Positions 8,947 to 17,038 of a stretch of 46,927 nucleotides of DNA are shown here, piece after piece (positions within the stretch are counted from its first letter, which is position 1; the number at the start of each line of letters is the position of its first letter). Made by a program: the position numbers and the translations under genes. The DNA is from Microbacterium resistens NBRC 103078 (lineage in GTDB: Bacteria; Actinomycetota; Actinomycetes; Actinomycetales; Microbacteriaceae): contig NZ_BCRA01000026.1 of the NCBI RefSeq assembly GCF_001552355.1, positions 1 to 46,927 of the forward strand, written 5' to 3'. The notes under the pieces are model-generated. The model saw only the letters and a program-made list of their open reading frames with translations. It did no database searches and was not told where the DNA came from.

Positions 8947-9003
8947 CGAGTGGTCAGTTTCTGTGGGTTGAATCGCCCCGAACCCGCAGAAAGTGACCAC
9001 TCG
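8947..9003. repeat. Long inverted repeat (23-bp arms) between two genes
   Basis: The arms at 8947-8969 and 8981-9003 are complementary at 21 of 23 positions, with an 11-base loop. The recognisable core is GTGGTCACTTTCTGCGGGTT. The element lies between the FAD oxidoreductase and the DNA ligase. It could terminate the upstream transcript, but its length and composition look like a dispersed palindromic element. I recall similar cores in Microbacterium intergenic DNA, which cannot be verified here. Confidence 0.7.
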
Positions 9004-9045
9004 ACGGGCGTGACGCGGGGCGAGGCGACGGGGCAGGATGGTGCC

Positions 9046-10089
9046 ATGCGCTACGAGATCCCGGCCCCGATGCTCGCGAAAGCCGCGACGGCGGTCCCCG
9101 ACCCGGCGAAGGTCGACGGCGGGCTGCTGTACGAGCCGAAGTGGGACGGCTTCCGCGGGCTCGTGGCGTGGGACGGAGAGGAGCTGGAGATCGGCTCCCG
9201 GGGCGCCAAGCCGCTGACCCGCTACTTCCCCGAGCTCGTCGACGCGCTCTCGTCCGCCCTCCCCGGTCCCTGCCTGCTCGACGGGGAGATCGTCGTTCCC
9301 ACGGGCCCGCCGGGCTCGCAACGGCTGGACTGGGAGGCGCTGAGCCAGCGCATCCACCCCGCGGCCTCCCGGGTGCAGCGCCTCGCCGTGGAGACGCCCG
9401 CGCTGTTCGTGGCCTTCGACCTCCTCGCCGTCGGCGACGAGGACCTCCAGTCCCTGCCCTTCGCGCAGCGCCGCGCGCGGCTGGAGGATCTCATCGGCGG
9501 ATCCGCTCCTCCCCTCCATCTCACCCGCACGACCCAGGATCCGGACCTCGCCCGTCGCTGGCTCGCCGAGTTCGAGGGCGCGGGACTCGACGGCATCGTC
9601 GCCAAGCCGCTCGCCCAGCCGTATGCGCCGGGCAAGCGCACGCTGATCAAGGTCAAGCACGCGCGCACCGCCGACGTGGTGGCGCTCGGCTACCGCATCC
9701 ACAAGAGCGGGTCCGGGGTGGGATCCCTGCTCGTGGGGCTCTACGGCGAGGACGGCGAGCTCCGCCAGGTCGGCGGGGTGGCGGCATGGAGCGACGCGAT
9801 GCGGCAGCAGCTCGTCGAGGAGCTGGATCCGCTCGTGGAGCGGGACGAGACCGGCGAGGCGGTGACCGGCGAAGGAGAGCGGTCCCGCTTCTCCGGCGCC
9901 AAGGACGTGTCCTTCGTGCGACTGCGTCCGGAGCGCGTGCTCGAGGTCCGCTACGACCAGCTCGAGGGGTGGCGCTTCCGCCACACCGTGCAGTTCGACC
10001 GTTGGCGTCCGGATCGGGATCCGCGATCGTGCACGTACGAGCAGCTCGAGACGGTCGCCGGCTACGATCTCGCCGACGTCCTGACCTGA
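9046..10089 (+). CDS. ligC: ATP-dependent DNA ligase, LigC/LigD-ligase-domain type
   Basis: The 347-residue protein carries the nucleotidyltransferase motifs of an ATP-dependent ligase. Motif I is EPKWDGFRG, with Lys32 as the residue adenylylated during catalysis. Motif III-like LLDGEIVV is near residue 83, motif IV LDGIVAKPL near residue 182, and motif V LIKVKHART near residue 200. A C-terminal OB-fold follows. The size fits stand-alone LigC enzymes, which seal nicks in repair and end joining, rather than a full LigD. It faces a separate polymerase-domain protein, so the two resemble a split LigD. No Ku gene is in the window. Confidence 0.92.
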   Translation: MRYEIPAPMLAKAATAVPDPAKVDGGLLYEPKWDGFRGLVAWDGEELEIGSRGAKPLTRYFPELVDALSSALPGPCLLDGEIVVPTGPPGSQRLDWEALSQRIHPAASRVQRLAVETPALFVAFDLLAVGDEDLQSLPFAQRRARLEDLIGGSAPPLHLTRTTQDPDLARRWLAEFEGAGLDGIVAKPLAQPYAPGKRTLIKVKHARTADVVALGYRIHKSGSGVGSLLVGLYGEDGELRQVGGVAAWSDAMRQQLVEELDPLVERDETGEAVTGEGERSRFSGAKDVSFVRLRPERVLEVRYDQLEGWRFRHTVQFDRWRPDRDPRSCTYEQLETVAGYDLADVLT

Positions 10090-10135
10090 CGACGCAGACG
10101 GCGACGGGCGACCGTGCCGCGGAGGCGGACCCGTC

Positions 10136-11197
10136 TCAGTCGGCGATCCGGTTGCCCTCGGCGTCCCAGTTCGCGTCCACCCGCTTGCTCGGCTGGACGC
10201 GGGGCGGCTCGCCGGGCATCTTCGGGAACTCCGGCGGGAACGGCATCTCACCGAGGCCGTTGTCCACATCGCGCTCCCACCACTGCAGGAGGGTGTCGAT
10301 GCGTCCGGGTGCGTCCTGCAGGGTCGCCCACGGGTCCCCCGTCTCGGCGAGGCGCCCCGGGATCGTCCGGACGGTGAAGCGGGTCGGATCCAGCTCGTCC
10401 AGCTCGTCCCAGTGGATCGGGGTCGACACGGGCGCCCAGGGCAGCGCTCGCGGACTGTATGCGCCGGCCATCGTGCGGTCGCGGTTGGCCTGGTTGAAGT
10501 CGACGAAGATCCGCTCCCCGCGCTCCTCCTTCCACCACGCGGTCGTGACCCGGTCGGGCATCCGCCGCTCGAGCTCGCGACCGGCCGCGATCACGGCGTG
10601 CCGGACGACGAGGAACTCGTGCTCGGGCACGATCGGGCAGAAGACGTGCAGGCCCCGGTTCCCGCTCGTCTTGATGTACGGCTCCAGGCCCGCCTCCCGG
10701 AGGACCGAACGCAGCTCGTGCGCGGCCGCGACGGCCTCGGCGATGCCTGTTCCCGGCTGCGGGTCCAGGTCGATCCGCAGCTCCACCGGGTTGTCGGTGT
10801 CCGCGGCGAGCGACGCCCAGGGGTGGAACACGACGGTGTTCATCTGGACCGCCCAGACGATCGCGGCGGCCTCCGTGAGCACGATCTGCGGATGCTTGCG
10901 TCCGCTGTTGTACGTGCACATGACGCTCTCGACGAAGTCCGGCGTCCCCTTGGGCGGGTTCTTCGAGAAGAAGCTCTCGCCGCCGATCCCGTCGCGGAAC
11001 CGCTCCAGGGAGACCGGGCGGTTCCCGTTCGCGGCGAGGAACGGCTCGGCGACCGCCTGGACGTAGTCCGCGAGCTCTGCCTTCGTGATCGGGCCGCCGT
11101 CCGCGTCGGGCCAGACGGCGCGGTTCGGGCTCGAGAGGTCCAGGGTGCGGTCGCCCTTCGGGCCGGGGACGGTCAGCGTGATGCGCTCGGAGGCCAT
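10136..11197 (-). CDS. LigD-type polymerase/primase domain protein (PolDom)
   Basis: A 353-residue stand-alone protein of the non-homologous end-joining polymerase (archaeo-eukaryotic primase) family. Diagnostic segments are ELRIDLDPQPGTG, containing the catalytic D-x-D pair, SGNRGLHVF, and IFVDFNQANRDRTMAGAYS. The start MASERITLTVPGPKGDR and the end match PolDom proteins without fused ligase or nuclease domains. Expected activities are gap filling and terminal addition of nucleotides at broken ends. The partner is the convergently transcribed LigC-type ligase 46 bases away. Whether they cooperate here is inferred. Confidence 0.92.
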   Translation of the reverse strand: MASERITLTVPGPKGDRTLDLSSPNRAVWPDADGGPITKAELADYVQAVAEPFLAANGNRPVSLERFRDGIGGESFFSKNPPKGTPDFVESVMCTYNSGRKHPQIVLTEAAAIVWAVQMNTVVFHPWASLAADTDNPVELRIDLDPQPGTGIAEAVAAAHELRSVLREAGLEPYIKTSGNRGLHVFCPIVPEHEFLVVRHAVIAAGRELERRMPDRVTTAWWKEERGERIFVDFNQANRDRTMAGAYSPRALPWAPVSTPIHWDELDELDPTRFTVRTIPGRLAETGDPWATLQDAPGRIDTLLQWWERDVDNGLGEMPFPPEFPKMPGEPPRVQPSKRVDANWDAEGNRIAD

Positions 11198-11267
11198 GCC
11201 ACGACCCTATGGCCCCGAGAGCGGGCTGACCAGGCCCCGGACCACGGGACGCGCGGGGGGACGCGCG

Positions 11268-12164
11268 TCACCGCAGCAGGAGGGAGGCGTGGTCGCGGAC
11301 CTCACCGGCGATCGCGTCGAGCAGCGGCGAGCGCAGGTTCCATTGCTGCCAGAACAGGGGCACGGCCGTCTCGCTGTCGTCGAGCCGGACGAGCTCGCCG
11401 GAGACGAGCGCCGGCTCGGCCTGGACGACCGGCAACAGGCCCCAGCCGAGGCCGAGGCGGACCGCGACGGCGAAGTCGTGCGACGCGGGCACGTAGTGTC
11501 GCGGCACGCTCCAGGGGTCCACGTCGCGTGCTCGCAGCCAGTCGTGCTGGAGGGAGTCCCTCCGGTCGAAGTCGACGAACGGCGCGGTCGCGAGTGCGTC
11601 CGAGGTGAGGCCTCGGGAGAACCACCGGTCCCGGTATTCCCGGGTCGCCACGGGCACGTAGCGCAGGCTTCCCAGCCCGGCCACCGTGCACCCGCCGACG
11701 GGCACGGACTCCGAGGTCACCGCGGCCATCACGGTGCCGCTTTCCAGCAGCCGGGCGGTGAAGCTCTGGTCGTCGCGGTGCAGGTCGAACTCGACGCGGT
11801 GGAGCTGCGCGATGCGCGCCAGCGGCGGCAGGAACCAGGTCGCCATGGAGTCGGCGTTGACGGCGAGCGGGACGCGGATCCGCACATCCGTCTCGCCCCC
11901 GTCCGCGGCGAGGCCGAAGCCCGCGATCGTGTCCCGCTCGAGCAGCGAGATCTGCCGCCCGAAGCGGGCGACCGCCTCACCGGCCTCCGTGGCGCGCACG
12001 GGTTTGGACCGGACCAGCAGCACGCGGCCGAGATCCTCCTCCAGGGTCTTGACCCGCTGGCTCACGGCCGAGGGTGTCACGTGCAGTCGCCGAGCGGCGG
12101 CATCGAACGTCCCCTCGTCGAGAACGGCCGCCACGGTCTCGGCCAGGATCGGATCCAGTCTCAT
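11268..12164 (-). CDS. lysG: LysR-family regulator of amino-acid export (LysG/ArgP type)
   Basis: The 298-residue protein has an N-terminal winged helix-turn-helix (GTFDAAARRLHVTPSAVSQRVKTLE, residues about 18-42) and a LysR effector-binding domain. The sequence and length match the LysG/ArgP/IciA subgroup. It is divergent from a LysE-type exporter, as in Corynebacterium glutamicum, where LysG activates lysE in response to lysine, arginine or histidine. A 12-bp palindrome lies in the shared promoter gap. The function is well supported by family plus arrangement. Confidence 0.93.
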   Translation of the reverse strand: MRLDPILAETVAAVLDEGTFDAAARRLHVTPSAVSQRVKTLEEDLGRVLLVRSKPVRATEAGEAVARFGRQISLLERDTIAGFGLAADGGETDVRIRVPLAVNADSMATWFLPPLARIAQLHRVEFDLHRDDQSFTARLLESGTVMAAVTSESVPVGGCTVAGLGSLRYVPVATREYRDRWFSRGLTSDALATAPFVDFDRRDSLQHDWLRARDVDPWSVPRHYVPASHDFAVAVRLGLGWGLLPVVQAEPALVSGELVRLDDSETAVPLFWQQWNLRSPLLDAIAGEVRDHASLLLR

Positions 12165-12174
12165 GAAGTCATGC

Positions 12175-12186
12175 TAATGATCATTA
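12175..12186. promoter_or_regulatory. 12-bp perfect palindrome in the lysG-lysE gap
   Basis: TAATGATCATTA is self-complementary and sits ten bases outside the lysG start in the 70-base divergent region. It is the only AT-rich symmetric site there, so it is the natural candidate for LysG binding and autoregulation. Confidence 0.6.
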
Positions 12187-12234
12187 AGGAATCTTCGCTG
12201 GATCTACGGATGCACCGCCGCCTAACCTCGGGAC

Positions 12235-12909
12235 ATGCTCACCGTGCTCGCCGGCCTCGGACTCGGCCTCTCCCTCATCGTCGCCATCGGCGCCCAGAAC
12301 GTCTTCGTCCTGCGCCAGGGGCTGCGGCGCGAGCACGTCCTCCCCGTCGTCCTGATCTGTGCCCTCTCCGACGCGGTGCTCATCGTGGCCGGGGTGGCCG
12401 GGCTCGGCTTCCTCGTCCAGTCCGCGCCGTGGCTGGTCGCGGTCGCCCGCGTCGCCGGCGCGGCGTTCCTCGTCGTCTACGGGCTGCTCGCCGCGCGGCG
12501 GGCGTGGCGGGGAGGCGAGTCCCTCACCGCGCCCGCGACGGAGAGACCCACGCCGCAGGGCGTGAGCCCGAGCGGAGCCGCGGGGGGAACCGCGACCCTG
12601 ACGCGCGGCACCGGACTGCGCACCACCGTCGTCACCGTCCTCGCGCTCACCTGGCTCAATCCCCACGTGTACCTCGACACGGTCCTGATGCTGGGCTCCG
12701 TCGCCGCGACGCACGCAAGCGAGCGCTGGCTGTTCGCCCTCGGGGCGATCACCGCCAGCGTCCTGTGGTTCACAGCCCTGGGGTTCGGCGCCCGCTACCT
12801 CGGCCGGTGGCTGCGCACACCGCGGGCCTGGCGCCTCCTGGACGCCGGGATCGCCGTCGTGATGATCGCCCTGGGCATCAGCCTCGTGCTCCCCCTGGTC
12901 GGGGGCTGA
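12235..12909 (+). CDS. lysE: LysE/ArgO-family basic amino-acid exporter
   Basis: A 224-residue membrane protein beginning [20 protein letters not shown], followed by [15 protein letters not shown], the hallmark N-terminus of LysE/ArgO transporters. Hydrophobic segments fit the family's roughly six spans, with a variable hydrophilic loop at about residues 88-125. [12 protein letters not shown] near residue 139 is the second conserved signature. It exports lysine and/or arginine and is expected to be activated by the divergent LysG. Its 3' end overlaps the end of the convergent PfkB gene by 32 bases. Confidence 0.94.
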   Translation: MLTVLAGLGLGLSLIVAIGAQNVFVLRQGLRREHVLPVVLICALSDAVLIVAGVAGLGFLVQSAPWLVAVARVAGAAFLVVYGLLAARRAWRGGESLTAPATERPTPQGVSPSGAAGGTATLTRGTGLRTTVVTVLALTWLNPHVYLDTVLMLGSVAATHASERWLFALGAITASVLWFTALGFGARYLGRWLRTPRAWRLLDAGIAVVMIALGISLVLPLVGG

Positions 12910-13894
12910 GCACCGCGCTCACAGCATCACGGACCGGTGCGGGGAGGTCGTCGAGCGCCGCTCGGATGCCGTCGATCCCCGGCAGCCCGGCGCCTGCTCC
13001 GGGCACGGCCACGGCTGCGGCGCCGCAGACGTTCGCCAGGGCGCCGACGACCATCGGGTCCGTCGCGCCTCTGAGCAGTCCGGCGATCAGCCCCGCGCAG
13101 AACGAGTCTCCGGCCCCGGTCGTGTCGACGGGGCGGACCGTCGGGACCGGTGCCCGCACCGCGCCCGAGGCGGTGCACAGGAGCGAACCCGCCGAGCCCC
13201 CGGTCAGAGCCACGACCGAGGGCCCGCACACAAGGATCGCCCGCGCCGCGGCCTCGTCGTCGCTCTCCGTCGTCAGCCGCCGCGCGTCCGCAGCCCCGAC
13301 GACGATGACATCCACCAGGCGGAGAAAGTCGCGCAGCACGGCCGGCACTGCGGAGACCGGGTCCACGGGCACGTCCAGCGAGACCGTCATCCCCGCCGCG
13401 CGCGCACGCCGCGCCGCCTCCTGCGCGGCGGACCGCTGCGGCTCTGCCAGGAGGGCGTACCCGGACACGTGCAGGTGCGCCGCGCCGGCGAGGTCCGTCG
13501 GCACGTCGGCCGAGCGCAGTTCGGCGCTCGCCCCGCGGTAGGCGAACATGGTGCGCTCCCCGTCGGGCGTCACCGTGATGACGTTGAGCGAGGTGGCCTC
13601 CATGCCGCTGCGCCGGACGAAGCCGGTGTCCACGCCTTCCGCGGCAAGACCCGAGATCGCCTCGGCTCCCCGATCGTCGTCTCCCACGCACGCCACGAGA
13701 GCCGCGCGCACGCCGAGCCTCGTGAGCATGACCGCCGTGTTGGCGGCGGATCCGCCGAACCCGATCCGCTGACGCGTCGCCACCCCGTCGCCGCCCGGCG
13801 CGGGGTACGCCGGGATGTCCAGGTGGAGATCGACGTTGAGGTCGCCGAGCAGCACGACCTCGGTGCGCACGTCCCGGGCGTCCGTGTCGGGCAT
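12878..13894 (-). CDS. PfkB-family carbohydrate kinase
   Basis: The 338-residue protein has both ribokinase-family signatures. [10 protein letters not shown] is at residues 45-54. [12 protein letters not shown] is near residues 257-268, with Asp263 as the catalytic base and GAGD forming the anion hole. It would phosphorylate a sugar or sugar-like hydroxyl with ATP. The ATG at 13894 overlaps the stop of the upstream PLP-enzyme gene by one base (TGATG), implying translational coupling. It is the last gene of the uptake operon. The substrate is unknown; from context it should act on whatever the ABC importer brings in. Confidence 0.93.
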   Translation of the reverse strand: MPDTDARDVRTEVVLLGDLNVDLHLDIPAYPAPGGDGVATRQRIGFGGSAANTAVMLTRLGVRAALVACVGDDDRGAEAISGLAAEGVDTGFVRRSGMEATSLNVITVTPDGERTMFAYRGASAELRSADVPTDLAGAAHLHVSGYALLAEPQRSAAQEAARRARAAGMTVSLDVPVDPVSAVPAVLRDFLRLVDVIVVGAADARRLTTESDDEAAARAILVCGPSVVALTGGSAGSLLCTASGAVRAPVPTVRPVDTTGAGDSFCAGLIAGLLRGATDPMVVGALANVCGAAAVAVPGAGAGLPGIDGIRAALDDLPAPVRDAVSAVLSPRPGGARG

Positions 13895-15084
13895 CAGTCC
13901 CCGAGCGCCTGGGCGAAGTCGGCGATGAGGTCGTCGATCCTCTCGATGCCGACGGACACGCGGATCATGCCCTGGGTCACGCCCATCTGCTGCCTCTCCT
14001 CCTCGGGGATGTCGAGGAAGGCCATTGTCGCAGGGAGTTGCGTGACCGTGCGCACGCCGCCGAGACTGGCCGCGAACGACGCGAGCCGCAGGCTCTTGCA
14101 CACCTGCGCCGCCTCCTCCTCGGTGCCCACGCTGAACGCGAGCATCGCCCCGGGCGAGTCCAGCTGCTCACGCGCCGCCGCGTACTGGGGGTGCGACGGG
14201 TGGCCCGGGTAGTACACCCGCCGCACCTTCGGGTGCGCGTCGAGCCACTCCACCAGCCGGCCCGCGTTCTCCGTCATCCGCTCCACCCGCAGGGGCAGCG
14301 TCTGGATGCCCCGCAGCAACAGCCAGGCGTTGAACGGCGACAGCGCTCCGCCCAGCTTCGTGAGCGTGTTCCAGCGGATCTGCTCCAGCCAGTCCTCGGG
14401 GAGGATCTCGGAACGGATGCTGATGATCCCGCCCACCGCGTCGTTGTGCCCGCCGATGAACTTCGTCGCGCTCTCCAGCACGATGTCGACACCGTGCTCG
14501 TGCGGGCGGCAGACGACGGGGCTGGCGAAGGTGTTGTCGCAGATCACGACGATCCCGCGCTCGTGCGCGAGGGCGGCGATCTCCCCGAGGGGAGCGACCT
14601 TCATGGTCGGGTTCGCGATGGTCTCCACGTACACGGCCTTGGTCTCCGGGCGGATCGCCGCCCGGACGGCGCCCACGTCGGAGGAGTCGACGAAGGTGAC
14701 CTCGATCCCGAAGTCCTGGATCCGGTGGTCGAAGAACTCGTGCGTGGAGCTGTAGGTGGTGAGGTCGACGACGACGTGATCGCCCACCTTCAGCAGCCCC
14801 AGGACCGCGTGCGAGACCGCCGCCATGCCCGAGGCCACGGCGAGCGCGTCCGTCGCGCCCGAGATGAGCGCCATCTGGTCGTCGAGCTTGTACTCGTTGG
14901 GGTTCCCGCACCGGCTGTAGATGTTGACGCTGCGGCGCGCGCCGTCGACCACCCGGTCGTAGGCGTCGCCGTCGTACTGGTAGTTGGCCGACATGAAGAT
15001 CGGGTAGCTGATCGACTGCGTGCTCTCCTCGGGCGAGTAGAACACGGCTCGGCTGGCGAGGCTCAGCTCGTGCGGGTTGTCCAC
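13894..15084 (-). CDS. Cys/Met-metabolism PLP-dependent enzyme (cystathionine synthase/gamma-lyase-like)
   Basis: The 396-residue protein is a full-length member of the trans-sulfuration fold-type I PLP family. Visible cofactor residues are Tyr56 and Arg58 (NIYSR), SGMAA at 85-89, Asp183 (CDNTF), and Lys208 in SATKFIGGHNDAVGG as the Schiff-base lysine. The usual Y-G-x-T loop near the active-site Tyr is replaced by TTYSSTHEFF (Tyr111), which is unusual. Expected chemistry is beta- or gamma-elimination or replacement on a sulfur-linked amino acid. It lies 49 bases downstream of the ABC permease and is coupled to the PfkB kinase gene. This suggests catabolic use rather than methionine synthesis. 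Confidence 0.9.
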   Translation of the reverse strand: MDNPHELSLASRAVFYSPEESTQSISYPIFMSANYQYDGDAYDRVVDGARRSVNIYSRCGNPNEYKLDDQMALISGATDALAVASGMAAVSHAVLGLLKVGDHVVVDLTTYSSTHEFFDHRIQDFGIEVTFVDSSDVGAVRAAIRPETKAVYVETIANPTMKVAPLGEIAALAHERGIVVICDNTFASPVVCRPHEHGVDIVLESATKFIGGHNDAVGGIISIRSEILPEDWLEQIRWNTLTKLGGALSPFNAWLLLRGIQTLPLRVERMTENAGRLVEWLDAHPKVRRVYYPGHPSHPQYAAAREQLDSPGAMLAFSVGTEEEAAQVCKSLRLASFAASLGGVRTVTQLPATMAFLDIPEEERQQMGVTQGMIRVSVGIERIDDLIADFAQALGD

Positions 15085-15133
15085 GGAGCGTCCTTTCTGT
15101 TCGACGTGCGGGGCTCCGGCGTGCGCCGGGAGG

Positions 15134-16051
15134 TCATTGCTTGAGCGCGCCGCTCGTCAGCCCTCCGATGACATGGCGCTGGAACACCAGGTACACGAGG
15201 AAGGAGCCGAGCGCGGCGAGGAGGATCGCGGCGAGCAGCACGGGGTAGTTCGTGGTGCGCTCCCCGACGAAGTCGGTGAGCCCGAGCGGCAGCGTCTTGC
15301 GCTCCGGGCTGTTGAGGATCACGAGCGGGAAGAGGAAGTCGTTCCACACCCAGATGACGTTGACGATGCCTGTCGTGAACATCGCAGGCTTCGCGATCGG
15401 CACCATCACCCGGGCGAACACCGTCAGCTCGGACGCGCCGTCGATGCGGGCCGCCTCGATCAGATCGCGCGGCACCGTCGCGAAGAACCCCCGCATGATG
15501 AGCACGGAGATCGGCAGGTTGAAGGCGACCGTGGGGAGGATCACGCCCGGCAGGGTGTCCAGCATCCCCATCTCCCGGATGATCGCGACCAGCGGGACCA
15601 GCGCGATGTAGGCGGGGATCGCCATCGCGACGAGCATGATCAGCTCCACCGCCGGCATCCACCGGGTGCGGTACACGACGAAGGCGTAGCCCGCGGCGGT
15701 GGCGATCGCGACCGTGACGAGCACGGAGGCCAGCGTCACGAGCAGCGAGTTCCCGGCGTACAGGGCGAGCGACCCGTCCGCCAGCGCGGTGGCGTAGTTG
15801 TCCCATTGCAGGGCGGAGGGCAACGACCAGACCGACCCCTGGAACTCCTGGTTCGTCTTGAAGGAGCTGTACAGCATCCAGACGAACGGGAACAGCACGA
15901 TGAGGAGGTGGACGCCCAGGAGCACCAGGACGGTGACCGTGCCCCACCCGAGCCGGGTGCGCGGCAGGCGCTCACGCTCGCGCCGCCGCTCCTGCCTGCG
16001 TGTGTGTCGCCGCTCGTCGGGGACCACGACGGCCATGGTCGCCTGGCTCAT
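15134..16051 (-). CDS. ABC sugar transporter permease, MalG/UgpE type
   Basis: A 305-residue inner-membrane protein with about six hydrophobic segments and the binding-protein-dependent permease EAA loop EAARIDGASELTVFARVMVPIAKP near residue 205, which docks to the ATPase. A basic, Arg-rich N-terminus precedes the first span. Its ATG overlaps the stop of the other permease gene by four bases (ATGA). With that permease and the lipoprotein it forms a carbohydrate-uptake ABC importer. No ATP-binding subunit is encoded here. Shared MsiK-like ATPases are common in Actinobacteria and may serve it. Confidence 0.95.
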   Translation of the reverse strand: MSQATMAVVVPDERRHTRRQERRRERERLPRTRLGWGTVTVLVLLGVHLLIVLFPFVWMLYSSFKTNQEFQGSVWSLPSALQWDNYATALADGSLALYAGNSLLVTLASVLVTVAIATAAGYAFVVYRTRWMPAVELIMLVAMAIPAYIALVPLVAIIREMGMLDTLPGVILPTVAFNLPISVLIMRGFFATVPRDLIEAARIDGASELTVFARVMVPIAKPAMFTTGIVNVIWVWNDFLFPLVILNSPERKTLPLGLTDFVGERTTNYPVLLAAILLAALGSFLVYLVFQRHVIGGLTSGALKQ

Positions 16052-17034
16052 CGCATGACCTCCTTCGTCGTCCGCACCCGGCCGCCCGGCGTCCGGGGCC
16101 GCGACACAGCGAGCACGAAAACGCCGACGACGACAGTGATGAGCAGCTGGGCGATGCCGATCGCCGAGGCGTATCCGGCCTCGAAGTTCCCGAACCCGGT
16201 CTTGAAGAGGTAGGTCGAGACCACGTCCGTGGCGTTGCTGGGCCCGCCCCGGGTCATGACGAAGACGAGGGAGAACGTCTTGAACGAGGTCACGACCGCC
16301 AGGAGCACGGTCGCCTGCACGTTGGAGCGGATCATCGGGACGCTGATCCCGAAGAACGTGCGGAAGTGCCCGGCCCCGTCCAGCGACGCCGCCTCGTACA
16401 CCGACTCGTCCACGTCCTGGAAGGCCGCGACGAACAGCAGGATGTAGAGGCCCAGATACGTCAGGTTCATGACCACCAGCACGGCGGGCATCGCCAGGTT
16501 CTTGTCTCCCAGCCACCCCTGCGCGAGATCTCCGAGGCCGATGACGCGAAGGAACCCGTTGAGCAGGCCGAAGTACGGGTTGTAGACGAACTGCCAGAGC
16601 AGGCCGATGCAGATCTCGCTGATGACGACCGGGATGACGTAGAGGAACATCGCGGCCCGCTTGAACCGCGGGATCACCCGCACGAGCCAGTACGCGATCA
16701 CCATTCCCAGGCCCACCTGGAAGACGATCGCCGCGAGCGCGATGAGGACGTTGTTGCGCAGGGAGGTCCAGAAGATCCCGTCCCCGAGGAGGCGGGCGAA
16801 GTTGTCCAGCCCGGCCCACTCGCGGGGAGAGAAGCCGTCCCACACGAAGAACGAGAGCATCCCGGCGTTGGCCAGCGGGTATGCGACGAACACCGCGAGG
16901 AATCCCAGCGCGGGGACGAGGAACGCGACCGCGATCAGCGATTCCCGTCGTTTGGCCCGGTGCAGCCCGCCGCGACGGGAGCCCGCCGGCGCGCTCAGCG
17001 CGAGCGCTCCGGCCGCTCGGTCGTCCCTGCCCAT
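16048..17034 (-). CDS. ABC sugar transporter permease, MalF/UgpA type
   Basis: A 328-residue membrane protein with an N-terminal cytoplasmic stretch, several hydrophobic segments (first near residues 33-55), and the EAA motif EAASLDGAGHFRTFFGISVPMIR near residue 215. The ATG at 17034 is chosen because it lies just after the binding-protein stop (four-base gap) and follows a GGGGGA ribosome site. It pairs with the downstream MalG-type permease as the heterodimeric channel of a carbohydrate importer. Confidence 0.95.
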   Translation of the reverse strand: MGRDDRAAGALALSAPAGSRRGGLHRAKRRESLIAVAFLVPALGFLAVFVAYPLANAGMLSFFVWDGFSPREWAGLDNFARLLGDGIFWTSLRNNVLIALAAIVFQVGLGMVIAYWLVRVIPRFKRAAMFLYVIPVVISEICIGLLWQFVYNPYFGLLNGFLRVIGLGDLAQGWLGDKNLAMPAVLVVMNLTYLGLYILLFVAAFQDVDESVYEAASLDGAGHFRTFFGISVPMIRSNVQATVLLAVVTSFKTFSLVFVMTRGGPSNATDVVSTYLFKTGFGNFEAGYASAIGIAQLLITVVVGVFVLAVSRPRTPGGRVRTTKEVMR

Positions 17035-17038
17035 CCGC

